A stretch of 58,251 nucleotides of DNA from Ruegeria atlantica (lineage in GTDB: Bacteria; Pseudomonadota; Alphaproteobacteria; Rhodobacterales; Rhodobacteraceae), in contig NZ_CYPU01000055.1 in assembly GCF_001458195.1 (NCBI RefSeq), forward strand, positions 1 to 58,251, in the 5' to 3' direction. The position numbers and the translations under genes were made by a program. The notes below the pieces were generated by a model, which was not told where the DNA came from, made no database searches, and saw nothing but the letters and a program-made list of their open reading frames with translations. Below, in pieces: positions 8,864-16,822 of this stretch (the stretch's first letter is position 1; every line of letters begins with the position of its first letter).

Positions 8864-11251
8864 ATGTCAGGAATATACGTATCAAACGAACAAGAATTGC
8901 TGTCGGCGCTGTCCAAAGCGTCCGGTGGCGACACCATTCTGCTGGAATCCGGTGATTACGGATCCGTAGAGCTAAATGGTTTTAAGTTCAATGACTTTGT
9001 GACTATCGAATCTGCCGACGGCAATATGGGTGCAGAGTTCGATACGCTGGATATCTTCAACTCCAGCCATATCCGGGTCGACAATGTCAAAGTAGAACTG
9101 CCCAGTAACAGCGGATCTTCCGTCGTGCATATCGATAACAGCAACCACATCGACTTCATCAACTCCGAAGTCAGCGGTAAGAGCGACAATGTATATCCGA
9201 TCGAGGGCCCAAAGTTCGGCATCTATGTTTATAATGGCAGCTCAGACATCACGCTCGAGAACAACTATGTTCATGATGTGTTGAACGGGATTGTTAATTT
9301 TGGCACCGACGATTTCAAGATCATTGGCAACACCGTCAACTTTGTTGGCTCCGATGCGTTCAAATTTGCAGGTGTCGACGGTGGTCAGATCATCAACAAT
9401 ACTGGTCCGACACACTTCTACCCGTCGGCGGACTCGCATGCCGATTTTATGCAGTTCCAGGGGGCACCGTCCCATAATCTGGAAATCATCGGCAACACTC
9501 TACTGCTGCAGAACCGCTTTGACATGCAGGGTATCTTCCTTGCCGGGCAAGGTGGGCATTCCAACCTGACCATCCAGCAGAATATAATCTACACTCAGAT
9601 GGCCAACGCGATCTACGTCAACGAAGGCAATGGCAGTACCATCACCATTACCGACAACACGCTGATCAATGCACTCAACGACAGCCGTCCGGTCACGAAA
9701 ATCACGGCACCGTCCGGTTCGACGACGGAAAACAATATCGTCTCGCAGAAGAAGGGCGAGATCGCCAGCGACGATCTGGAAATTCAGCACCTCGATTCCA
9801 ATGGAGCCTATTATTATGACGATCTGTTCGTCGGCTTGACCGATGGCAAAGGCATCACCATTGAAGACCTGCAGCCGGTTTCGGGCAGTCTGGCTGAATC
9901 CTATGGCGCCTATGACCGCCTCATGGAACTGCTCAATGGCGACAGTGGTTCCACACCAGAACCGACCCCAGAGCCCACACCGGAACCGACCCCAGAGCCC
10001 ACACCGGAACCGGATAGCGGAGACACTGACCAAGGGTCCATCGTCACCCCGATTCCGGGCACCGCATTTGCGATGACAGGCGACCAGGAAATTTCCGGAG
10101 CGGGCGATGTGCTGGAAGTTGCACATTCCCAGGGTATGGAAGTATCTTCGGGCACTCTCGCGTTCTCTTTCAACGCCGAGAGTGTATCGGGAGCGAAAGG
10201 GTTGGTTTCCAAAGATGCTTCTGGTGATGGTCATCACTTCACCAGCTACATCAATAAGGGCACCCTCTACTTCCGTTTCCAAGATGGTAAAAGCAGTGAA
10301 ACAATCCGGATCAACGACATCAAGGCCAACACTGAGTATGACGTGCAGGTGGCAGTTGGCGAGGGCGGAGCAACCGTTTGGCTGAACGGATCTATCGCCG
10401 GGGCAACTTCTACGGACATGGACTGGTCGCAGAATACGGAATTTCTGCAGATCGGTGGCAATGGTTGGGCCTCCGAATCAGGCGAAAACGGATTCAAGCA
10501 TACCTTTGATGGCACCATCTCGGATGTTATACTTGTCGAGGGTCTGAAAACCCCAAGCGAGATGGATGCAATCATGGTCGGAGAAGGGCCTTCATCCGGG
10601 GATGATCAGGGCACGCCGGCCGTGAATGAGCCCCCTGCGGCAGATGAGCCCCCTGCGGCAGATGAGCCCCCTGCGGTAGATGAGCCCCCTGCGGCAGATG
10701 AGCCCCCTGTTTATGCAAACTCTGTCTTCAGTATGGAGGGTGATAGCGAATTCTTCGGATTCACCAAAGATATCGTCAATGTCGAACACAAGTCGGCTTA
10801 CGAACTCAGCGAAGGCACCATTTACTTCAGCTTTAATGCCGACAGTGTCAACGCGCGCCAGGGGTTGATGTCCAAAGATGCCTCCGGGTACGCAGGTGGT
10901 GGCGATCATTTCTCGGCCTGGGTTCACAAAGGAACGCTGTATGTCCGCTTCCAAGACGGCGAGAACGACGCCACCTTCGAGGCTGGAAATATCAAGGCAA
11001 ACCAAACCTATGAAGTCACCGCCTACTTCCAGCAGGGTGAGGTCGGTGTGTATCTGAACGGTGAACTGCTCGGAACCCAGACCCTGACCATGGACTGGAC
11101 CGACAATGCCGAATACCTGCAGGTCGGCGGCCTTGGATGGGCCAGTGCCACCGGCGATGATGCAGTAAAGGATGCTTTTGACGGTACAATTTCCGATGTT
11201 GCGATCTTCGACGAAGTTTACACACCACAGGACGTGGATCTGATTGTGTAA
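8864..11251 (+). CDS. Secreted right-handed beta-helix protein with two LamG-like domains
   Basis: The 795-residue protein has no signal peptide. Residues 1-360 form a parallel beta-helix with many N-rich turns (NNYVHDVLNG, NIIYTQMANA), the fold of PL6-type lyases and AlgG-type epimerases. A Pro-Glu-Pro-Thr repeat linker follows, then a concanavalin/LamG-like domain (about 395-570), a linker of five EPPA-type repeats, and a second LamG-like domain (about 620-795) closely similar to the first. Both LamG domains carry an FQDG motif. A Sec-exported paralogue of the helix part lies at 51662-52783. The missing signal and modular repeats suggest type I export; polysaccharide lyase, epimerase or binding activity are all possible. 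A strong terminator follows. Confidence 0.8.
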   Translation: MSGIYVSNEQELLSALSKASGGDTILLESGDYGSVELNGFKFNDFVTIESADGNMGAEFDTLDIFNSSHIRVDNVKVELPSNSGSSVVHIDNSNHIDFINSEVSGKSDNVYPIEGPKFGIYVYNGSSDITLENNYVHDVLNGIVNFGTDDFKIIGNTVNFVGSDAFKFAGVDGGQIINNTGPTHFYPSADSHADFMQFQGAPSHNLEIIGNTLLLQNRFDMQGIFLAGQGGHSNLTIQQNIIYTQMANAIYVNEGNGSTITITDNTLINALNDSRPVTKITAPSGSTTENNIVSQKKGEIASDDLEIQHLDSNGAYYYDDLFVGLTDGKGITIEDLQPVSGSLAESYGAYDRLMELLNGDSGSTPEPTPEPTPEPTPEPTPEPDSGDTDQGSIVTPIPGTAFAMTGDQEISGAGDVLEVAHSQGMEVSSGTLAFSFNAESVSGAKGLVSKDASGDGHHFTSYINKGTLYFRFQDGKSSETIRINDIKANTEYDVQVAVGEGGATVWLNGSIAGATSTDMDWSQNTEFLQIGGNGWASESGENGFKHTFDGTISDVILVEGLKTPSEMDAIMVGEGPSSGDDQGTPAVNEPPAADEPPAADEPPAVDEPPAADEPPVYANSVFSMEGDSEFFGFTKDIVNVEHKSAYELSEGTIYFSFNADSVNARQGLMSKDASGYAGGGDHFSAWVHKGTLYVRFQDGENDATFEAGNIKANQTYEVTAYFQQGEVGVYLNGELLGTQTLTMDWTDNAEYLQVGGLGWASATGDDAVKDAFDGTISDVAIFDEVYTPQDVDLIV
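9955..10011 (+). repeat. PEPT-coding linker repeat
   Basis: A 24-bp unit encoding two Pro-Glu-Pro-Thr blocks is tandemly repeated. It makes the flexible linker between the beta-helix and the first LamG domain and could vary in length by slippage. Confidence 0.8.
10628..10708 (+). repeat. 18-bp tandem repeat coding an EPPA(A/V)D linker
   Basis: Four full copies and one partial copy of an 18-bp unit (GAGCCCCCTGCGGCAGAT) lie in register with the reading frame and separate the two LamG domains. One copy has GTA for GCA. Confidence 0.85.
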
Positions 11252-11277
11252 GCGATACGTTGTAGAGAGCTGTTTTC

Positions 11278-11320
11278 AATCGGGCCGGAAACTCTATGGT
11301 TTCCGGCCCGATTTGGTTTT
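11278..11320 (+). terminator. Intrinsic terminator after the beta-helix gene
   Basis: A perfect 15-bp stem (AATCGGGCCGGAAAC with GTTTCCGGCCCGATT) closes a 6-nt loop and is followed by TGGTTTTT. It begins 26 bp past the stop codon. Confidence 0.85.
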
Positions 11321-11684
11321 TGGGTTGTATGGTCAACCCAAAATAATTACCATAATCTATATTATCTGCTTTCTTGATGAAGCAGCAAAGTTGGAATGTC
11401 CCACAATAGCAAAGTAGTGGTGTCATACTTCCCTGTCGAACAGGCAGAATTGGAGTGTGGCGGTGGGATTAGCAGTCATGAGCGAGCGCGAACTGAAGTG
11501 TAATTTCGACTGCGATAAGGAGTTTCCGGAGCTGAACGAGTATATCACAATAACGGCCTGAAGACATATATGAACGCCACCCGATCCGCGTGAGTCATGA
11601 AATAATCTATGCCTTTATCTACAGCCTATTTTTAGGCTAAACACGTCTCATAGCAGATACGATGGTTCCGAGACCTCATCTGAG

Positions 11685-11759
11685 GGGCTTGTGCGCGACC
11701 TTTACTCACCTCAAGAATGCTGGAACTACTTCAAGGCTGCTGGGTATGTCTCAAGTTAA
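11685..11759 (+). pseudogene. Remnant of an IS630-type transposase C-terminus
   Basis: The frame ending at the TAA at 11757 encodes YSPQECWNYFKAAGYVSS, which resembles the conserved C-terminal end of IS630-family transposases ((F/Y)xPxECxNYFxxAGY). Nothing upstream in the frame resembles the rest of the transposase. The 560 bp from 11321 to 11874 otherwise hold no gene, so this looks like the scar of a lost insertion sequence. A short frame starting MSEREL at 11478 might be another IS scrap. Identification is by motif memory only. Confidence 0.5.
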
Positions 11760-11874
11760 TAGCCGGAGGCTTTAGTGCACTACCAGCCTCTGATCCATTA
11801 GAATCGCGGCTTCGGAAGCTGGTGGCGTGTATACCAATGAACCAATCCAATTTACATTACTCTCGAAATCACAT

Positions 11875-12918
11875 TCAACGAGGGAACCAAAGTCGGGTGA
11901 GGTCTTTCCCGACGATCTCATCCAGCCCCCTGAGTTCTCTCTGAAAAATGGCATCCAAAAACTCGCGAGTCTCCGGCCGCATTGGTGGCGGGTTTTTTGG
12001 ATGTGACCTGTTCACTGCCCTGTGAAGTTTCAGCATGACGCGGGTCGGTATGCCCGCGCAAGGATCTTTGATTCCGTCAAGAGCGAATGGCAAACGTTCG
12101 GCGTAACGGGTATTTCCTTTGGCACGGAACAACCGGTTAACGACCAATTGAAGCTTCAAACTGCGTGGGAGAATGGCACGGTTAGTCCAAATCTCTTTCG
12201 CGTCTTCCGCGAAGAGCCCATGATCCAACCCCAGGAACTCTGATAGCTCTTTTAATACTTGCGCTTTATCAGACATAAACTCTTCAAGCACAAAAATGTA
12301 AACCCGCTCACGGGGGATGTCGCAGAGAAAGCGCCTGATTTGTGACAGATACATACTGCGCTCCAGGACACTGTGCGGCAAGAACCTTATGGTGTCTTCG
12401 AAAGAAAACAGCGCACGGCCCGAACGCACCAGATGCCAGTATTGCGAATAGGCGCGCTGGCTTGGCTGGCGGATGCAAACTATGGTCTTAATGGCCTTCT
12501 TTTGCATCGCAATGCGAGACCCGGCATGCTCTGAAGGCAAGTAGCAGGTGGAATCTTCACCTATTATGCTATCTGCAGGTGCGTTCTCGAACTGGTTCTG
12601 GTACCACTTCCAATAGAGTTGCGGGTCCACTTCTAATTGCGGCCCAACCCAGCGGCCTTGTCCATGGAACGCAAAGTCCGAATGCTGGAATATGTCATCC
12701 ATATCGAAGAAGTTTATTTCCCCCTCTGGGATAAACACGTTTGGATGCGTTGCAAGTATCGAGTGCAGCGTGGACGTGCCGCATTTCATGGCCCCGCATA
12801 TGATGAAATCTGGCAACCGTGCCTCTACAGGTGCGAGCCACTGGCCCTTCGGCAGACCTTTCATCCCTTGCACAGCGCGCTCCTCGGCTTGTCGTGTTGA
12901 TGATGCCCCTGCATTCAC
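11875..12918 (-). CDS. Sulfotransferase
   Basis: The 347-residue protein has the sulfotransferase PAPS signatures: the 5'-phosphosulfate loop CGAMKCGTSTLH near residue 41 and the 3'-phosphate motif RQPSQRAYSQYWH. It would transfer sulfate from PAPS to a hydroxyl, most likely on a sugar given the neighbours. The GTG start overlaps the stop of the acetyltransferase gene (GTGA), so translation is coupled; an internal ATG at 12864 is possible but lies only two bases behind its AAGGG. It is the last gene of a four-gene minus-strand operon and one of four sulfotransferase-like genes in the window. Confidence 0.85.
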   Translation of the reverse strand: MNAGASSTRQAEERAVQGMKGLPKGQWLAPVEARLPDFIICGAMKCGTSTLHSILATHPNVFIPEGEINFFDMDDIFQHSDFAFHGQGRWVGPQLEVDPQLYWKWYQNQFENAPADSIIGEDSTCYLPSEHAGSRIAMQKKAIKTIVCIRQPSQRAYSQYWHLVRSGRALFSFEDTIRFLPHSVLERSMYLSQIRRFLCDIPRERVYIFVLEEFMSDKAQVLKELSEFLGLDHGLFAEDAKEIWTNRAILPRSLKLQLVVNRLFRAKGNTRYAERLPFALDGIKDPCAGIPTRVMLKLHRAVNRSHPKNPPPMRPETREFLDAIFQRELRGLDEIVGKDLTRLWFPR

Positions 12919-13526
12919 GTTTTCCGCTCTGATCCCGTCACTCCCTTGGGCCGCGGTATCGTCCGCGGCATCGGCCCGATCACCATGGAATTATCCGGCA
13001 CATTGTTTATCACGCACACATTAGGACCTATGGCCACGTCATTGCCAATCTTGACCGGGCCGATGATGGTTGCATTCGCTCCTACCTCAACGCGATCGCC
13101 CAGAACCGGCGCCAGACTCTTACCGGGTTTCGACTTAGCAACCCGCGCGATCCCGATGCTGACGCCTTGCCGGATCATGCAATCATCGCCGATCACAGTG
13201 TCAGGATGCACGATGATTGAATGCTGATGCGCAACTCTCAATCGACGGCCGATTCTCGTCGAGAATGGCAGCTCGATCCCATAGAAATTTCGTACAAAGA
13301 TGTGAGCAATGCGATAGAGCAGCGTGAAAGGCAAGCGCAAAATTTTAGGCGTAATCCCTTCACGCCAAACCCCGAAGCGATAAACCACCATGGCCTGGAA
13401 CCCCGGGCGGAAGATACTATTATCGTTAACCCGCTTGTCTTCGCGGATGTACTGGAACAGTTCTTTGAGGCTTCGGATACGCCGCTTCTCTTGGCGCTCT
13501 GCCTCACTGAGGCCGACGCGGCCCAT
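12915..13526 (-). CDS. Serine-acetyltransferase-like hexapeptide-repeat acyltransferase
   Basis: The 203-residue protein has a helical N-terminal part and a left-handed beta-helix of hexapeptide repeats from about residue 95 (IGRRLRVAH, VIGDDCMIRQGVSIG, VEVGANATIIG, IGNDVAIGPN). This layout is that of serine O-acetyltransferase (CysE) and the CysE-like acetyltransferases in polysaccharide loci. The ATG at 13526 is preferred because it sits one base after the upstream stop (TGAGATG) behind AGGG; an earlier ATG at 13559 would overlap the upstream gene by 32 bp. In this setting it more likely acetylates a glycan than makes cysteine, though that is inference. Confidence 0.8.
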   Translation of the reverse strand: MGRVGLSEAERQEKRRIRSLKELFQYIREDKRVNDNSIFRPGFQAMVVYRFGVWREGITPKILRLPFTLLYRIAHIFVRNFYGIELPFSTRIGRRLRVAHQHSIIVHPDTVIGDDCMIRQGVSIGIARVAKSKPGKSLAPVLGDRVEVGANATIIGPVKIGNDVAIGPNVCVINNVPDNSMVIGPMPRTIPRPKGVTGSERKT

Positions 13527-13527
13527 C

Positions 13528-14505
13528 TCAGTTACCCTCACGGGCACTAGAAGCGCCATTGATGCGCCTCACCAGTTTTCCCGGTGCCCGACGCATACGT
13601 CGCATGAAATGACGCCCGCGTTGCTGCAACACGTCGATACGCTGTGAAGCCTTGATATGGGTCAGGGCGTTAGTCTTGTAGCTGAGCACCGGCTTACCGG
13701 ATAACTCAGATATTTGCTCAGCAAGACCTGGGTTGCTCTCTATAAAAAGCTCCTTACCGCTCGCAAGATAGGTCTCCGCCTTGTACTGCGCGTGACGGCG
13801 ATCGGCCTCACGGTCAGCAAGGGTGGCGTAGTCCATCATGATCAGCTTCTCATAGCGGATATCGTGGAGCGCCATCCAGTCCTCAGTCTCGGCGCGGTAT
13901 TTTTCCAGACGGCAAGTGACAAGCCATCCCAACTGATGCACAGGTATGAGAAGCGGTTTGGCGTCGCGCAGAAACGCCCTGTATCGGCGCCCGTCGTCAT
14001 CCTCCGCCTCAGTCGGATCTGCGCACAGAACTCCGTCGATGTCGACGCAGAACGAACTGGTATTAGGTGAATGCATGCACGACCACTGGAACGCCATGGG
14101 GCGCGGTATGACCTCAAGCACGATATCGGCCTTCCGCGAGTTCTCGGGGAAGGCATAAACTGTCATGAAAGTGACCCGCTCTGTCAGGCCCGCCGCCGCG
14201 ACCTTGGCGCGCGCGCGGTCCATCTCGGTCCCCTGCGAGACGCAATCATCTACGACCAAAATGCGCCGGGAAGAGGTAATAGGGTCACGCGATACATCGC
14301 TGAGTGGTCGCTTGCCGGTACTGAGAAGCCGCCCCTCTAGAAGCCCCTCTAGATCCGTGACTGGCTTGTTGAGGTAAAGCGAGAACAACATCGCAGCCAA
14401 GAGCCCGCTGCGCGGGATACCGACGATCAAGTCGACATCTTCCGGGACCTCACGCAGCCCATGCAGAATGGCACGGTTCATATCTTCGTTGGTTCTAAAA
14501 TACAT
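13528..14505 (-). CDS. Phosphoribosyltransferase-HAD-like fusion protein
   Basis: The 325-residue protein joins two folds. The N-terminal half is a type I phosphoribosyltransferase with the PRPP loop ILVVDDCVSQGTEM near residue 85 and an upstream GIPRSGLLAAML segment. The second half has FCVDIDGVLCADP near residue 152, the DxDG nucleophile motif of HAD hydrolases, followed by a HAD-like core and a basic C-terminus. It lies between a glycosyltransferase (4 bp upstream) and an acetyltransferase (1 bp downstream). A role in making or attaching a phospho- or ribosyl-linked substituent is possible; its reaction is unknown to me. Both motif sets look intact. Confidence 0.75.
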   Translation of the reverse strand: MYFRTNEDMNRAILHGLREVPEDVDLIVGIPRSGLLAAMLFSLYLNKPVTDLEGLLEGRLLSTGKRPLSDVSRDPITSSRRILVVDDCVSQGTEMDRARAKVAAAGLTERVTFMTVYAFPENSRKADIVLEVIPRPMAFQWSCMHSPNTSSFCVDIDGVLCADPTEAEDDDGRRYRAFLRDAKPLLIPVHQLGWLVTCRLEKYRAETEDWMALHDIRYEKLIMMDYATLADREADRRHAQYKAETYLASGKELFIESNPGLAEQISELSGKPVLSYKTNALTHIKASQRIDVLQQRGRHFMRRMRRAPGKLVRRINGASSAREGN

Positions 14506-14509
14506 TATT

Positions 14510-15721
14510 TTAATTGTCCGACATAGGCTCCCTTGATGCTGGCAGCGCTAATCTTTCTACAGAGTCTAAGAGCACTTTTTGGAGCCGCAGACTCAATTTT
14601 CGGCTGTCAAATTGCTCAACCATGCGCTGACGACCGTTTTTTCCCATCTCCCTCGCTAGTTCGCGGTCGCTATGTAGCTTGTACATCGCGTTTACCATTG
14701 CATCAACATTGCCAAGTGGGACGATGAAACCTGTATGGCCATCAACAACCAGATCGACTAAACCACCGCTTTTTGAGACGACTACAGGCAAGCCGCTAGC
14801 TCCAGCCTCGGCTACCGCAACCCCAAAGCCCTCCACCCAATCAAACGATTCAAGCGAGTGATGAAGAAGCACATCACACCGCTGCAAAATGGCCATAACC
14901 TCTTCCGCTTTTACATAGCCCATAAACTTCGTTTTATCTGCCACCCCCATCGTATTAGCGAGGTCACCAAGCGCTTGCCGTTGTGGCCCATCACCAATAA
15001 TCAGCAACTCCAAATTGGTGCATCTTTGTGATAGTTTTGCAAAGGCCCGAAGCGAGATTTCAACCCCCTTCTCTTCAACCAAACGAGCAATAACCACGAA
15101 ACGGGTAATATCTTCTGACCGCGCCTGAACCGGTGTAAATTCATCGGTTGGAACCCCACAGGGCAAAAGGTGGGTTTTGTTGGGATCGGCACCAAGCTCG
15201 ATCAACTTCTTGCGTTGATGTGACCCTACTACGATGCAAGCGCTGAACCGGTTCAAACAGTTCTTAAGGCTATGCCGGTACCATCTATTTCGTTTGAGAC
15301 TAAGAGAAACATCTGTTCCATGAAAATGTGAAATGATAGGCACTCCAAGCCGTTCAGCCACAGGCAGCATATAAAGCGCAGTATAGCCAAAATGCGCTAA
15401 AATGACTTCCGGAGAGAACGGCTCCAAACACCGTGACACTTCATCAATAGATACCGCGTTGGCCGCCACATAATTCCCGCTCCGCAAGTTCAATGCACGG
15501 TTCAACCACCTACCGGGGTCCGATCTAATGATCGGCTTAGCCCGGCCGTTGACCTGCACGCAATCGAATTGTGGTTCTAGATGGTCAGCAAAGAGGCCAC
15601 GCCGCCAATGCAAAATCCGAAACTCCATCATCGGCATGTATTCCAACTGCCGATATATCCAAGGCTGGCTTGGTGCCCCAAGCTGGGGAATAGCGACCAA
15701 AGTTCTTCTTTTTGGATCCAT
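14510..15721 (-). CDS. Glycosyltransferase family 4
   Basis: The 403-residue protein has the two-domain GT-B layout of GT4 enzymes. The N-terminal domain ends near ISHFHGTDVSLS. The C-terminal domain carries VIARLVEEKGVE, LLIIGDGPQ and the donor-binding ExFGxxxxE region as EGFGVAVAEAGASGLPVV. It is the first gene of a minus-strand operon with the phosphoribosyltransferase-HAD, acetyltransferase and sulfotransferase genes. It would add a sugar to the lipid-linked repeat unit on the cytoplasmic side. Sugar and linkage cannot be read from the sequence. Confidence 0.9.
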   Translation of the reverse strand: MDPKRRTLVAIPQLGAPSQPWIYRQLEYMPMMEFRILHWRRGLFADHLEPQFDCVQVNGRAKPIIRSDPGRWLNRALNLRSGNYVAANAVSIDEVSRCLEPFSPEVILAHFGYTALYMLPVAERLGVPIISHFHGTDVSLSLKRNRWYRHSLKNCLNRFSACIVVGSHQRKKLIELGADPNKTHLLPCGVPTDEFTPVQARSEDITRFVVIARLVEEKGVEISLRAFAKLSQRCTNLELLIIGDGPQRQALGDLANTMGVADKTKFMGYVKAEEVMAILQRCDVLLHHSLESFDWVEGFGVAVAEAGASGLPVVVSKSGGLVDLVVDGHTGFIVPLGNVDAMVNAMYKLHSDRELAREMGKNGRQRMVEQFDSRKLSLRLQKVLLDSVERLALPASREPMSDN

Positions 15722-15886
15722 CTTTTACAAATAGGTGCTTTTCTGAGGTCTAGGTTGAAAGGCGTGGCAAAACGTCCGGATGGTACCTGTTGAGCACAAT
15801 GTGCTGTACGCGAAGCCGCCAAGGTGGTGCAATTACCCCGGTTTGATGATCGGTCGCCGGCTTCTTTATCACATGTATATTAATGT

Positions 15887-16492
15887 TCAGCCTACTTGCT
15901 GCTTACGCCGACGCATGAAGCCAAAACCAGCCAAGCCGCCAATCAATAGAAGACCTGGCGCAGGCAGCGGCACAGGCGCAGGTGTATGCTCAAACTCAAA
16001 CTTTTTGATGACGAAGTTATCATCCGATTTACAGAAGATATACAATTTACATTTATGCCCGTCCGCAAGAATGGTGAAGGCCGACGCTATCACGTTGCCG
16101 AAGTCGTAAGGGTTGCTGGGACTATCATTGGCGACACGCGTATGACCCACATAGACATCCCAATCGTCTGTGGTGTCGACATGTGCAAATGTCACCGAAA
16201 TCAGGCGCACTGTTTTGTGTAAGGTGAATGTCAGCCATTCATCCCACAAGCCGTCCAGATTGCCGGTGTCGTCATGTGAAGTCCGGACGCCGATACCATG
16301 GTGGAACTGCGAGATTCTGGGGTTGTGGGCATAAGAACCCGCGTGAACCGTGCCAGAAACACCATCCACGTTGAATGTGCCTTTGCTACCCAAAATATGA
16401 AGGTCGCCACCGCTCATGAGATTGACCGTTGTGGCATGCGCGCCCGTGGCGATCATCATTATGAAAGAGGCTATTGCTAAAATTCTATTCAT
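15887..16492 (-). CDS. VPLPA-CTERM surface protein (exosortase substrate)
   Basis: The 201-residue protein starts with a Sec signal peptide (MNRILAIASFIMMIATGAHA). It ends with the exosortase sorting tail: VPLPAPG, a hydrophobic stretch (LLLIGGLAGFGFM) and the basic end RRRK. This is the VPLPA variant of PEP-CTERM, read by the exosortase at 35613-37217. The middle part is of unknown fold with few cysteines (KCKLYIFCK). The ATG at 16492 is chosen because AGGG lies 5 nt before it; a GTG two codons earlier lacks that spacing. It stands alone, downstream of three 21-bp direct repeats that probably regulate it. Confidence 0.85.
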   Translation of the reverse strand: MNRILAIASFIMMIATGAHATTVNLMSGGDLHILGSKGTFNVDGVSGTVHAGSYAHNPRISQFHHGIGVRTSHDDTGNLDGLWDEWLTFTLHKTVRLISVTFAHVDTTDDWDVYVGHTRVANDSPSNPYDFGNVIASAFTILADGHKCKLYIFCKSDDNFVIKKFEFEHTPAPVPLPAPGLLLIGGLAGFGFMRRRKQQVG

Positions 16493-16510
16493 CGGCACCC
16501 TAAAAACTTG

Positions 16511-16569
16511 TTAATCTGTGTAATTTTTTTCTTAATCTGTGTAATTTTTTTCTTAATCTGTGTAATTTT
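16511..16569 (-). promoter_or_regulatory. Three 21-bp direct repeats upstream of the VPLPA-CTERM gene
   Basis: TTAATCTGTGTAA followed by a T-run occurs at 16511, 16532 and 16553, exactly 21 bp apart (two helical turns). The first two copies are identical; the third diverges in its last bases. The array begins 18 bp before the start codon on the transcribed strand. The spacing places each copy on the same DNA face, as expected for cooperative regulator binding. Confidence 0.6.
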
Positions 16570-16628
16570 CTTCACCAACCTTATCAGATACTGCTTTGCC
16601 GTGCTAACAATAATTTGTGACCCGCCAC

Positions 16629-16654
16629 AAAAAAGCCTCATTTCAGAGGGGCTT
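16629..16654 (-). terminator. Probable terminator downstream of repA
   Basis: On the minus strand an imperfect stem (AAGCC..CTC with GAGGCTT, loop TGAAAT) is followed directly by a run of T. It lies about 170 bp beyond the repA stop codon. Confidence 0.4.
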
Positions 16655-16822
16655 ACCTACAAGATTAAAGATTCATTAAGATACTGTGCCCGCTCAATTT
16701 GAGCGTATCGTAAACAATTTCAATGAGAGCGCGTTATTGTGCATTCTCTAAAAGGAAAATCAGAATATCCGATTCTCAATCAGAGGAATGCAAGTATTGC
16801 GGAAAGCCCACCTGCCCGCTAT

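Noticed and set aside
8655..8969. 104-residue plus-strand frame before the beta-helix gene
   Set aside because: Overlaps the start of the real gene in another phase, has no ribosome site and a composition unlike a protein.
9500..10282. 260-residue minus-strand frame
   Set aside because: Antisense to the beta-helix/LamG gene; its GLWGRF repeats are only the complement of the PEPT repeat.
16511..16569. Short CRISPR-like array
   Set aside because: The repeats touch each other without spacers and number only three.
16508..16702. 64-residue plus-strand frame with ICVIFFL repeats
   Set aside because: Produced by translating the 21-bp direct repeats; the sequence is better explained as a regulatory array.
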